Shown here: positions 36,215 to 44,021 of the stretch, one piece after another
How positions within the stretch are numbered: position 1 is the stretch's first letter
How the letters are laid out: each line of letters begins with the position of its first letter
Assembly (NCBI GenBank): GCA_963667715.1
Contig: OY763926.1
Coordinates: 1,612,001 to 1,676,000, forward strand
Source: JAFGDI01 sp963667715
Lineage (GTDB): Bacteria; Planctomycetota; Phycisphaerae; Sedimentisphaerales; SM23-30
Direction: 5' to 3'
Length of the DNA stretch: 64,000 bases
Program-made: the position numbers and the translations under genes
Notes under the pieces: generated by a model
Database searches by the model: none
What the model was told of the DNA's origin: nothing
What the model saw: only the letters and a program-made list of their open reading frames with translations

Positions 36215-36769
36215 ATGGATATAAAATATAGATTAGCATTTTTTGTTATTGAGTTGTTAGATGTTCAGGAAGTTATTCTATTAGCGGAGAGTTTTCTACT
36301 TAAAGGATATAATAGTGATTCTCTTAATATGCTTGCGGCTGAAACCGCTGAAGATAATAATCGGATAGAAATAGATAAGAAAATGAGAAATGTTTTGTCA
36401 GAATTAAATATAAATATACCAACGAAAGTTGATGCAGTAAAGCTATGTATTTGTTTTTGGTGTGAAAGAATTGCTTCTAAACATATTTCATGTAAACAAG
36501 GTATGAAGGCTTTAGCGGATTTATTTATTCATGCTGAAATGCTTGGAGTTGGAGATCGTTATGCTCAGGCTTTTGATGCAGAAAAATTTTATGCTTACTA
36601 TGATTTTTATGAAGAGATGGATTATTATGATAAGACTGGTAGTTGTATTGAAAATGAATTTATAAAAATATTTAATGGTAAGAAATATAATAAGCAAGAT
36701 GCAATTGAATATATTGACAATCAAGTTTTATTAGAAACAAAAAATTATTTTAAAAAATATTCACATTAA
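36215..36769 (+). CDS. Candidate immunity protein for the RHS toxin
   Basis: A 184-residue, acidic, helical cytoplasmic protein with no signal peptide and no family that I recognise. It starts 15 bases after the RHS stop codon, which is where immunity genes of polymorphic toxins sit, and is followed directly by a displaced RHS tip cassette, which is again typical. AT-rich (about 30% GC), much lower than the RHS core. Function is inferred from position alone. Confidence 0.55.
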   Translation: MDIKYRLAFFVIELLDVQEVILLAESFLLKGYNSDSLNMLAAETAEDNNRIEIDKKMRNVLSELNINIPTKVDAVKLCICFWCERIASKHISCKQGMKALADLFIHAEMLGVGDRYAQAFDAEKFYAYYDFYEEMDYYDKTGSCIENEFIKIFNGKKYNKQDAIEYIDNQVLLETKNYFKKYSH

Positions 36770-36775
36770 GAACTT

Positions 36776-37269
36776 AAACTACGGGCTTCTGCGGTGGAAC
36801 TATTAATGATTGGTATCTAAGTGCCGCATATGATGATAATGGCAATCTGGCAACTCTGGACTATATGAGTGGTTTCGGGTTAAGTGGTGATATCACCGCA
36901 ATTTACGGCTATAATACTGATAATCAGCTAAACAGTATTGCCAGCGGGTACTATGACCTGGCAAATGTTACACTCGACGGCATGGGGCGGATAAAGACCG
37001 GGGCAGAGAGTATTTATTCTAATTCCGGCACAACTATTGCAAATAGCTTGAGTTATAGCTATGATAGAAGAGGTTCTTTGACAAGTGCAAGTATTGGAAG
37101 CTGGAATGGCGGGTATAGTTATAAGCTCGATGGTAATATGGATAATCGTACCGAAGCCGGTTTATCGGAAGATTTCGGCTACGATTTTGACAACGACGGC
37201 ACTGATGAGAGTAATATGCTCTCTAAATCGCCGGAAATCCAATCTCGTGGGATAAGAATGGCTGGCTGA
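36776..37269 (+). pseudogene. Displaced RHS core fragment, broken by a frameshift
   Basis: From about 36,779 the DNA repeats the end of the RHS gene (from about 34,586) at roughly 90% identity: GGCAATCTGG, ACTCTGGACTATATGAG and so on. There is no start codon matching the parent context (the first ATG in frame is at 36,865). Near 37,225 one base is missing compared with the parent (CTCTCTAAATCG versus CTCTCGGAAATCG), which throws the frame into a stop at 37,267. The homology then continues in another frame in the following gene. This is an orphan tip cassette of the kind left by RHS tip exchange, already decaying. Confidence 0.8.
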
Positions 37270-37280
37270 CGAGCGATGGT

Positions 37281-38378
37281 ATGCATACCTTTACCTACGA
37301 TTATGAAGGTAAAATGCAACTTGCGGTTAGTATTGCCGACCCGAATAATATGGTCGAATACAAGTATGACCCAATGGGTAATCGTATTGGACGAGTTGAA
37401 TATGATGCTTATGGCATAGCCAGCGAACAGAAATATGTTCTGGACTATACCGGCAGTGTGCCGAAGGTTCTCTTAGAACTGGATAAGGTTGCCGGTCAGT
37501 GGGTAGTCTCTCAGAAGAATTACTATTACGGCAATCGCTTGGTAATGAGTACTGATGGTAACGATTCAAACCGTCGTTATTATATCCACGATCGCTTAGG
37601 CAGTGTCCGCTGTGTAGTTGATGCAAACGCTCTATCTGTTCAGAATAACTACACCTATACGCCATACGGTGAGGATATCGCAAGCCAGACATCGGAAGCT
37701 GTTGAAAATGATGTTCGCTTTGCTGGGTACAATCACGATGATGAGCTTGGGCAATATTATGTATGGGCAAGAATGTATTCACCATATATGGCAAGATTTA
37801 ATGGTTATGATCCTGTTTTGGGCGATTACAAGGAACCACTGGCATTGCATCAGTACTTATATTGTTGGAACGACCCGATTAACAACTACGACCCTTCGGG
37901 AAGAGTTCTTATTGATAGTACTACGGCGACTGCTCAAATGATTGTATTATCGGCTATGGCAGCAACTGTAGCGACGCAAATGGGTTGTTCTTTGAAAGGG
38001 AATTTGATCCAAAGCGTATATACTCATACACTAAGTACTATTGTTGGATTTGAGCTTGCTCTAATGGAGCCGATGGCAAAGAGTAAAAATAAAGTCCCAA
38101 AACAAATTCGTAATTTTTGGGAAACTTTAGATAGTGTTGATAATGCTAACGATTACAATAAGAATAATGGTAACCCTAATGGAAACTGGGACCCTAATTG
38201 GGGGAAGAGAATGGGTATTGGTCTTACAATAGTTACAACTATATTGTCCCTAGGTGATACAGCAGTGGATATATATCAGGCATTTCTTGATTGGGTGCTG
38301 CCAGTGCCTCAAGCAAGTCCTAATCCTTATGACACTGAAGTGCCTGAATTGAGACAAAATCCAAATCCAATGCCTTAA
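37281..38378 (+). CDS. Orphan RHS core plus alternative toxin tip
   Basis: A 365-residue reading frame that continues the displaced RHS cassette after its frameshift. Residues 1-205 nearly copy the end of the parental RHS core (YKYDPMGNRIGRVEY, YIHDRLGSVRCVVDANAL, YVWARMYSPYMARFNGYDPVLG, DPSGR). Residues 206-365 are a different tip with hydrophobic helices (MIVLSAMAATVATQMGCS, GIGLTIVTTILSLGDTAVD) and an Asn/Pro-rich end; a membrane-acting or carrier tip is possible. Alone it lacks the shell and signal peptide, so it is probably silent unless recombined into the parent gene. The ATG used lies inside the homologous core and is not proven to start translation. Confidence 0.65.
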   Translation: MHTFTYDYEGKMQLAVSIADPNNMVEYKYDPMGNRIGRVEYDAYGIASEQKYVLDYTGSVPKVLLELDKVAGQWVVSQKNYYYGNRLVMSTDGNDSNRRYYIHDRLGSVRCVVDANALSVQNNYTYTPYGEDIASQTSEAVENDVRFAGYNHDDELGQYYVWARMYSPYMARFNGYDPVLGDYKEPLALHQYLYCWNDPINNYDPSGRVLIDSTTATAQMIVLSAMAATVATQMGCSLKGNLIQSVYTHTLSTIVGFELALMEPMAKSKNKVPKQIRNFWETLDSVDNANDYNKNNGNPNGNWDPNWGKRMGIGLTIVTTILSLGDTAVDIYQAFLDWVLPVPQASPNPYDTEVPELRQNPNPMP

Positions 38379-38393
38379 TGATTGTCTGGTAAT

Positions 38394-39578
38394 ATGATTA
38401 TGAAATATATTGAATTAAAAATGACTAAATCAGAATTGAGAAATATTCCTCAGTTCTGGTCTAAAAAAGCATGTGCATATAATCGAGTATTACGTGCCTA
38501 TAAAGTAGGTAGGGCTTCAATGGAGGATTTATTCTGGTTGTTAATCCTTAAAGGAGCAGCGACTTGCAATGATAAGTTTTTGATTATGGCAGAGGAGCTA
38601 GACGACATCAAGGATAGTTTAAAAATGCAGGTACTTGGGTTAGCATATAACTACATTGGACAAAAAGATTACTCTTTAAAAATTCTAAATAAAGCTGTTG
38701 AATTAGAACCTTCAGTTGAAAATCTTAGGAGTTTGGCAAGGGGGTATAATTCAGTTAATGATAGGTTAAAAGCCAAAGATGTGTATATGAAAATTATTGA
38801 AATGGATCCATACCATTTTCAGGCTAATTATTTTCTTGGGTTATATTATTTGGATGTAGAAGATGATGAAAATAGAGCTAAGTTCTACATTGATAATTTA
38901 AAAGAAAAATGGATTCATATGAAACAAGTAAAATATTTAGTAGCATATTACAACTATCTTGAAGGAAATTGGAATGAATCTATTGGTTTACATAAACAAT
39001 ATATAAAAATTTCCTTTGATTATAATAATGAAAGTATTTATCAAATAATTGCCGATTGCTATCGTGAGCTTCATGACAAAAACAATGCCATAAAATATGC
39101 ATTGAAAACAGTTGAATTAGATAGAAATAATGAGTTAGCATTGGAGATTTTAAACCAGTACAATGTTGATCCAAAATCAAGACTTTTCTGGAATAAAAAC
39201 GTAAGAATATTTGGTCCAGCAAATCCATTATTCAGGTTTTTGGTATTAGTATCTGTAATGCTTGGTATAGACATACATAATGTATTAATATTTAGTGGTG
39301 ATGTTTTTAACTACTATGCAAAGTATTATTTGGCATTTAAGGCGGTGTTTTATGGTGTTTATTTATTTTCATATGCAATGAAGTTGAAATATGCTATTGA
39401 GATAATTATATCTATTCTAGCAATAAATATTGTCAGTAGTTTAGGTGTTTTAGTTGCATATAAGTTCAAGTGGGAGTTAATGTTTGTATTGCTAGCAGCA
39501 TTGTTACTGCTAGGGCTATTCGATATGAAACGGATGTACATTAAAAATACACAAGATGAAGTTAAAATATCTTTGTAA
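38394..39578 (+). CDS. TPR-repeat membrane protein, possible immunity to the orphan tip
   Basis: A 394-residue protein starting at ATG 38,394. The first 260 residues form tetratricopeptide-like helix pairs (ALGLAYNYIGQKDYSLKILNKAVEL and DAYRELHDKNNAIKYALKTVELD type units). The last 130 residues hold three or four membrane helices (FRFLVLVSVMLGIDIHNVLIF, AVFYGVYLFSYAMKLKYAIEIIISILAINIVSSLGVLVAY in pieces, LMFVLLAALLLLGLF). It directly follows the orphan RHS tip, where its immunity gene would be expected, and a membrane immunity protein would suit a membrane-acting tip. Otherwise unknown. Very AT-rich. Confidence 0.55.
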   Translation: MIMKYIELKMTKSELRNIPQFWSKKACAYNRVLRAYKVGRASMEDLFWLLILKGAATCNDKFLIMAEELDDIKDSLKMQVLGLAYNYIGQKDYSLKILNKAVELEPSVENLRSLARGYNSVNDRLKAKDVYMKIIEMDPYHFQANYFLGLYYLDVEDDENRAKFYIDNLKEKWIHMKQVKYLVAYYNYLEGNWNESIGLHKQYIKISFDYNNESIYQIIADCYRELHDKNNAIKYALKTVELDRNNELALEILNQYNVDPKSRLFWNKNVRIFGPANPLFRFLVLVSVMLGIDIHNVLIFSGDVFNYYAKYYLAFKAVFYGVYLFSYAMKLKYAIEIIISILAINIVSSLGVLVAYKFKWELMFVLLAALLLLGLFDMKRMYIKNTQDEVKISL

Positions 39579-39611
39579 AAAACTTTATTTGGTTTCTATA
39601 TTGGGAGATAA

Positions 39612-40517
39612 ATGATGTTTAAGAAAATAGCAATATTATTGTTGGGACTATCTGGTTATTGTTTTGGCAGTGCTGCTGAAGCATGGTTTTGTAATTTAAG
39701 CTGGGATTATGCAGTTGTAAATCTTGAAGACAATAGTGGGTATACAGGAGATATGTGTCCCAAAGGTCCATATTATGACCCCTGGGATTTTTCCTGGAGT
39801 GGCAGGCAGTCTAAATCTATTACACTTGATTCTTCAGGGGTACCGTATTTTATAAATGCAAAAACGAGTACAGTCTGTTGTCTTGATGTGGCAACTGAAA
39901 CTTACAGTTCAGTAGTAAGTATTGCTGGTGCAAAGACAATTGAAGTTTCAAATGATGGTATATATGCTATGACCAGTTCATCTTTGTATAAATATTCATT
40001 TGGAACGGTTAGCAAACAGTGTGATATAAGCGGTTATTCTGATATTGCCGTAAGTCCATCAGGTAGGGTAATAGGTTTGGCATCAACAGGAACAGCCTAT
40101 GGTTTATATGAGATTGATCCAACAACAGGAAGTGCTGCATGTATCATTAATAATCCTTATTATTCAGGAAGCAGTCATGCGAATGTCAATGCTTACGATA
40201 GTGGTACTCTGGTAAAGCTTAGTAAAGTCACAATTTTGGATATTTGTTTTTCCAACGATGGTGATTTCTGGATGAGAGCAGGAGATTGTGTGTATCAAGT
40301 TGATCTGGATACCGTCTTAACTGCTTCAAGTAGCAGTTCCTGGAATCCCTATGCTACTCGTTATAGCTATGTGAATGCTGTAGAATTATGTGATGTCCCC
40401 ATAAACTATGGGTATTCTACACCTTCACAGTCATTTGATGTTTACGTTACTCCAGAGCCATTGTCTGCGATGCTTATGTTAACTGGTGGGTTATTGGTAA
40501 TGCTTAGAAGAAAATAA
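39612..40517 (+). CDS. PEP-CTERM sorting-domain surface protein
   Basis: A 301-residue exported protein. A signal peptide (residues 1-19, KKIAILLLGLSGYCFGSA) opens it, and a PEP-CTERM signal closes it: VTPEPLSAMLMLTGGLLVMLRRK (in pieces), that is PEP motif, hydrophobic helix and basic tail, which target the protein to exosortase for processing and surface attachment. The body has beta-strand repeats like a WD/beta-propeller (GIYAMTSSSLYKYSFG, SPSGRVIGLASTGTAYGLYEID, FSNDGDFWMRAGDCVYQVDLD). GGGAGATAA precedes the ATG pair. The exosortase itself is not in this window. Function of the body is unknown. Confidence 0.85.
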   Translation: MMFKKIAILLLGLSGYCFGSAAEAWFCNLSWDYAVVNLEDNSGYTGDMCPKGPYYDPWDFSWSGRQSKSITLDSSGVPYFINAKTSTVCCLDVATETYSSVVSIAGAKTIEVSNDGIYAMTSSSLYKYSFGTVSKQCDISGYSDIAVSPSGRVIGLASTGTAYGLYEIDPTTGSAACIINNPYYSGSSHANVNAYDSGTLVKLSKVTILDICFSNDGDFWMRAGDCVYQVDLDTVLTASSSSSWNPYATRYSYVNAVELCDVPINYGYSTPSQSFDVYVTPEPLSAMLMLTGGLLVMLRRK

Positions 40518-40578
40518 TAATTAGGAATGCGGTTTATTCTTTAATTACAGATACATTGCATATCATGTCATATAGTGT

Positions 40579-41116
40579 TTGCTGTTTTTCAGTCCAGCCT
40601 GCCATGCAGATTATTATAATTTCTTTCTTAGCGATAAGTTGATAATTGTGGAGTCTGATAATAAATTACCAGTATACGTAATTAGGCTCGAAGTCCTAAA
40701 AAGGCAGGGATTGCGATATATACACGAAATTGAAAGACAGCATAAGAAGAATCAAGAAAAGATAAACAATGAGCAATTAGTGATAGCAAAAAGCCAAGAT
40801 AAAGCTAATAAATGGGTAAAATGGTTTAATTGGCTCAAGCTATATGTGCTCTAGAAGCCTTAACTATATCAATAGTAGATTTGGTTAGAAATAAAGATCA
40901 GGAAGCCACACAAGCTTATATAAGCTCAATTTCTGACAAATTGAATACATCAGCAATAATACAATCATTCAGGATCAAAATAAGCAGCTTGGAGAGCTAA
41001 TTATCGAATTAAAGGAAATAAGGGAAGATCGGGATAAAAATATTAAGGTTCTTGATGATCGGCTAAGGAGTATTGAGGAACAAGCAGTTTTAAATGAGCC
41101 TATTAAACAGGCTTAG
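40579..41116 (+). pseudogene. Decayed gene for a signal-peptide/coiled-coil protein
   Basis: Three consecutive reading frames join into one sensible protein: LFFSPACHADYYNFF ... NKWVKWFNWLK (to about 40,850), then AICALEALTISIVDLVRNKDQEATQAY (to about 40,970), then QDQNKQLGELIIELKEIREDRDKNIKVLDDRLRS ... PIKQA and stop at 41,114-41,116. At least two frameshifts separate them, and the true start probably lies in yet another frame near ATG 40,565. The C-terminal part is a coiled coil. It may be a decaying gene or may contain sequencing errors. A clear terminator follows at 41,155. Confidence 0.6.
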
Positions 41117-41154
41117 GAAAATAAATAATCAAGGGTATATATTAGGCTTCACAT

Positions 41155-41181
41155 AGGCTCCTTATGGGAGTCTTTTTTTTT
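41155..41181 (+). terminator. Rho-independent terminator
   Basis: AGGCTCC-TTATG-GGAGTCT (7-bp stem with one G-T pair) followed by eight T residues, 39 bases after the decayed gene. Strong. Confidence 0.8.
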
Positions 41182-41182
41182 G

Positions 41183-41442
41183 CGCGAAAATATATATTGT
41201 GGCTAAGATTTCTAAAGAATTGAGTAAGATGGGACAATAATAAAGATCTTTTCCAGAATTACTATGGAAAAATAACACGTCAAAAAAGTATATATTTTAT
41301 GCCATTTCTCTTCCAAGAAATATATATTGTGAAAAGCTATTCTGGAAATAAATGGCATGTTTTACACAAGTACTTAAAATACGATGACTTATGGAAATAT
41401 TTGTTTCCAGAGATGTTTCCAGGGTTCTTGGGTAGGTAAAAA
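41183..41442. other. Gene-free right end of the element with internal repeats
   Basis: Contains two exact direct repeats, AAATATATATTGTG, at 41,188-41,201 and 41,318-41,331, an inverted repeat ATGCCATTT (41,299-41,307) / AAATGGCAT (41,350-41,358), and scattered TTTCCAGA / TCTGGAAA words. Lying just inside attR, these are candidate arm sites for the integrase or excision factors; this is inference from position. Confidence 0.45.
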
Positions 41443-41471
41443 AATAACTCCTTGCAGAACAAGGAGTTATT
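41443..41471 (-). terminator. tRNA-Arg terminator
   Basis: A 12-bp stem, AATAACTCCTTG / CAAGGAGTTATT, with a 5-base loop, immediately 3' of the tRNA on the minus strand, with an A run that reads as U on that strand. A near copy sits beside attL. Confidence 0.8.
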
Positions 41472-41493
41472 TATACGCCCGACAGGAGTCGAA
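41472..41493 (-). other. attR: right direct repeat in the tRNA-Arg 3' end
   Basis: These 22 bases equal 5,454-5,475. They cover the end of the acceptor stem and the 3' half of the T arm. Because this copy completes the tRNA, the gene stays functional after integration. Confidence 0.9.
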
Positions 41494-41547
41494 CCTGTAA
41501 CCTTTGGTTTCGTAGACCAATGCTCTATCCAATTGAGCTACGAGCGC
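41474..41547 (-). tRNA. tRNA-Arg (anticodon ACG)
   Basis: 74 bases fold as a cloverleaf on the minus strand: acceptor GCGCTCG with CGGGCGT (G-U pairs at 1-72 and 5-68), D arm GCTC ... GAGC, anticodon stem TTGGT/ACCAA with loop CTACGAA giving anticodon ACG, and T arm ACAGG-TTCGACT-CCTGT. The CCA end is not encoded. It is the integration target of the 36-kb element. Confidence 0.95.
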
Positions 41548-41688
41548 TTTTGTTTGACAGCGTTGCGGCTGTCATTTTTAACAAGACGAGTAATATATAT
41601 TCTTTTAGTATAATATGCAAGCTAAAAGTTATAAAAAAGTTAAATTTGTTAGGGCAGCCGCTAATGTATGTTATTTTGCTATAGCGTT

Positions 41689-42480
41689 TTACAGACCAAG
41701 AACGCTGAACATGTCGTAATGACCTGGTTTCTGGCCGGCGAGCCATTTGGCTGCTTTTATCGCACCGCGGACAAATGTGTCACGAGTGTGAGCATTGTGT
41801 CTGATCTCGATCGTTTCGCCCAGAGCTGAGAAGTAAACGCTATGTTCGCCGATAATGTCACCAGCTCTAACTGCATGCATACCAATGGTTTGCTTCTCTC
41901 TTAATGCGTCTTTGCCTTCACGGCCATGCTGACAGCAGTCTGGCCAGTTGTAGTCTCTGCCTGCGGCGGCATGACGGCCAAGTTCCAGAGCTGTACCGCT
42001 TGGTGCATCTCGTTTGAAACGATGGTGGAACTCAACGATCTCTATATCGTAGTCTTCGTCCAGGCGACTCGCAACATCTTGTACCAGCTTGAACAGCAGG
42101 TTAACACCCAGACTCATATTAGCGCCGAGCAGGGTCGGGATATCGCTTCCGGCATCCTTGAGCATCTGCTTCTGAGAGTCGTCGAGACCGGTAGTGCCGA
42201 CGACAAGTGCTATGTTATTGGCCTTACAGTAGTTAATCCATTTTTCAGTTCCGGTCGGCAGTGAAAAATCGATCATAACATCTGGCTTTTCGGTTGGCTC
42301 GGTAGTGATCTTAACGCCCAGCTCACCGATCCCGGCATTCGTGCCGGCGTCAACTCCCAGCAGGGGACACTGGTCATATTCGAGTGCGCCGACGATCTTG
42401 AAATCACCGCTTTCTGTTGCGAGTGAAATAATGCGTTTGCCCATTCTGCCGGCGGCTCCAGTAACTGCAAGTTTGATCAT
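41689..42480 (-). CDS. dapB: 4-hydroxy-tetrahydrodipicolinate reductase
   Basis: DapB reduces 4-hydroxy-tetrahydrodipicolinate to tetrahydrodipicolinate with NAD(P)H, a step of the lysine and meso-diaminopimelate pathway in the cytoplasm. The 263-residue protein starts at the ATG at 42,480 (MIKLAVTGAAGRMG); the frame is open upstream but that part has no similarity and this start has AAGGA in front. The nucleotide-binding loop is GAAGRMG (8-14), followed by VGTTGLDDSQ, and the signature HHRFKRDAPSGTA (about 155-167) has the substrate-binding Lys and the His pair. Length is normal. The gene is the first core gene beyond the integrative element. The protein ends FSVLGL, as DapB usually does. 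Confidence 0.95.
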   Translation of the reverse strand: MIKLAVTGAAGRMGKRIISLATESGDFKIVGALEYDQCPLLGVDAGTNAGIGELGVKITTEPTEKPDVMIDFSLPTGTEKWINYCKANNIALVVGTTGLDDSQKQMLKDAGSDIPTLLGANMSLGVNLLFKLVQDVASRLDEDYDIEIVEFHHRFKRDAPSGTALELGRHAAAGRDYNWPDCCQHGREGKDALREKQTIGMHAVRAGDIIGEHSVYFSALGETIEIRHNAHTRDTFVRGAIKAAKWLAGQKPGHYDMFSVLGL

Positions 42481-43017
42481 AATATGTAAATCCTTATATG
42501 AGTAATGTTTGCAACCGCTTGTGCGGCTGCAAAAGGCAGTAAGGAGGAAAGGAAGTAAGGGAGTAAGAAAAAGCAAAGATATAATCACATGGTAATATCT
42601 GCACCATTAAATGATATTGCGATAAATACCGTATTATACATCTTGCCAATAATTACATAACTCTCACAATCCTAATGTTTTACTACCTCAATTCCAGTGT
42701 TCGTGTAAAAGGTTTAACCTGTTTGTTAGTTTCCATTATTGGGGCATATTACCTTATATTAGTGGAAAATGCAACCATTGAGGGTGAAAAAGTGGGGCGG
42801 TGGTGTCTGGAGTATGGTTGATAAAAGGCTGTAAAAGCGAGGTTTTTGTGAAAAAAACTTGCAGAAAATGATTTTTTATGTATATTAAAGGACTCTATTT
42901 GTCAGTATTAAAGCTATTCTGGCGGTAGAGACGGTTTGCTGGTAAAATATTTTACCGGTTGATGATGATGGTAGTTATTTAATAATAAGCACTTATAACA
43001 GAAAAAGGTACAATCAA
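42481..43017. other. Intergenic region between dapB and rpmI (divergent)
   Basis: Contains a GGCAGTAAGGAGGAAAGG-type tract (about 42,535-42,570) related to the repeat at 43,821 and 63,481, and a palindrome GGTAAAATATTTTACC at 42,941-42,956, 60 bases before rpmI, which may be part of the ribosomal-protein operon leader. infC, which usually precedes rpmI, is not here. Confidence 0.45.
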
Positions 43018-43212
43018 ATGCCAAAAATGAAGACACACAAAGGTCTGTCAAAACGAGTAAAAGTTTCTGCGACCGGAAAAGTTGTGTACAAGAGATCTTT
43101 TGGTGGTCACCTGATGAGCCATAAGTCTGGTAATCGTGTTCGCGGTCTTCGTAAAGACAGCGGTATGATCAGCGTATTGGCTCGCAAGTCAAGACGTGCC
43201 CTGGGCATGTAA
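43018..43212 (+). CDS. rpmI: 50S ribosomal protein L35
   Basis: A 64-residue, very basic ribosomal protein with the L35 pattern: PKMKTHKGLSKRVKVSATGKV, then FGGHLMSHKS and RGLRKDSGMI...LARKSRRALGM. It is part of the large subunit. Upstream AAAAAGG is the ribosome binding site. The downstream neighbour is rplT, as in most bacteria. Confidence 0.95.
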   Translation: MPKMKTHKGLSKRVKVSATGKVVYKRSFGGHLMSHKSGNRVRGLRKDSGMISVLARKSRRALGM

Positions 43213-43359
43213 TTGACGAAAGTCATAAGACCACTAGTTTAAAGTTTCTTAAGTGAAATAAGCCCGCTTCTCGGTCGTTTCAGCTTGCCGCCAGCGGGGT
43301 TACATAAAACTCGATAGCTAAGAACTAATCGATGTTATTTTTTGAAAGGAAAAGCTGTT
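43213..43359 (+). promoter_or_regulatory. rpmI-rplT spacer with hairpin, possible L20 control site
   Basis: The 147-base spacer is long for this gene pair. CCCGCT (43,263-43,268) pairs with AGCGGG (43,293-43,298) around a GC-rich loop. In other bacteria L20 binds such leader structures to control its own operon; here this is an inference from position. Confidence 0.35.
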
Positions 43360-43713
43360 ATGCCAAGAGTATCATATGCAACGGCAAGAAATAAGTCTAA
43401 GAAAAGACTATTTAAGGATGTTAAGGGTTATAGAGGTAAGCTAGGTAAGAACCTGCGTCTTGCCAAGGAAGCCAGAGTGCGTGCACTGTGTAATGCGTTT
43501 ACCGGTCGTCGTCGTAAGAAACGTGACTTCCGTCAGCTGTGGATCACACGTCTGTCAGCAGCATGCAAGCTACGCGGCATCCGCTATAGTCAGTTTATTT
43601 ATGGAATGAAAATGGCCCAGGTTTCACTAAACCGTAAGGTTCTCAGCGAAATGGCGATCAGTGACCCAGCGGGTTTTGATGCCGTAGTTGACATAGCTCG
43701 TAAGGCCCTGTAA
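43360..43713 (+). CDS. rplT: 50S ribosomal protein L20
   Basis: A 117-residue protein, the standard length, starting at ATG 43,360 (MPRVSYATARNKSKKRL), with GAAAGGA upstream. It binds 23S rRNA and is needed for the first steps of large-subunit assembly. The conserved RNA-binding N-terminal helix (KKRLFKDVKGYRGKLGKN, normally KKVLKLAKGYRG) and the core RRRKKRDFRQLWITRLSAAC, YSQFIYGMKMAQVSLNRKVLSEMA are all present. A good terminator follows 50 bases after the stop. Confidence 0.95.
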   Translation: MPRVSYATARNKSKKRLFKDVKGYRGKLGKNLRLAKEARVRALCNAFTGRRRKKRDFRQLWITRLSAACKLRGIRYSQFIYGMKMAQVSLNRKVLSEMAISDPAGFDAVVDIARKAL

Positions 43714-43764
43714 AAAACTACTAATTTATTTTAATTGTACTACCGTCATTAAAAAACAAATCAG

Positions 43765-43796
43765 TGCCCGGGCCGCAAGGTTTCGGGCATTTTTTT
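43765..43796 (+). terminator. rpmI-rplT operon terminator
   Basis: TGCCCGGGCC-GCAA-GGTTTCGGGCA hairpin (8 bp plus two inner pairs around a GCAA tetraloop) followed by seven T residues. Confidence 0.85.
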
Positions 43797-43820
43797 ATTA
43801 ACCATAAATGGTTGATAAAA

Positions 43821-43887
43821 GGCAGTAAGGTTGTAAGGAAGCAAGGCAGTAAGGGGCGGTTTCGGGCGTTGCCCGAGGCTAATTTAA
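43821..43887. repeat. Dispersed repeat (GTAAGG tract plus CGGGCGTTGCCCG)
   Basis: A run of GCAGTAAGG / TTGTAAGGAAGCAAGG units followed by GGGCGG-TTCGGGCGTTGCCCGAGGCTAATTTA. The same composite recurs at 63,481-63,546 with TTCGGGCTTTGCCCGA. CGGGC-GTT-GCCCG is a perfect hairpin. Confidence 0.75.
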
Positions 43888-44021
43888 TATTGAATGAATA
43901 TTTAGTTCGGTACTTTATTTTGTCTTAGCCGCTAATGGATGAAATGCTTAGATTTGCCGCTATGGCTGGTTTGAGTGAAGATATAAAGAATCAGAGATCA
44001 GCGAGAATAAAAGGAAAGCAC

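Larger units (their letters stand above)
5454..41493. mobile_element. 36-kb integrative element in tRNA-Arg(ACG)
   Basis: The boundaries are the 22-bp direct repeats at 5,454-5,475 and 41,472-41,493. The integrase gene is next to the left end and the reconstituted tRNA is at the right end. Between them lie only accessory genes: primase-like protein, type I RM operon with cargo, insertion sequence, RuvB-like/recombinase operon, zinc-ribbon pair and RHS toxin locus. Directly right of the tRNA, core genes begin (dapB, rpmI-rplT, pheS). I see no conjugation genes (relaxase, VirB4, coupling protein), so it is better called an integrative island or mobilizable element than an ICE. Confidence 0.85.

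Noticed and set aside
5454..41493. Calling the element an ICE or a prophage
   Set aside because: No relaxase, coupling protein, type IV secretion, capsid, portal, terminase or lysis gene could be seen; only integrase, primase-like and cargo genes.
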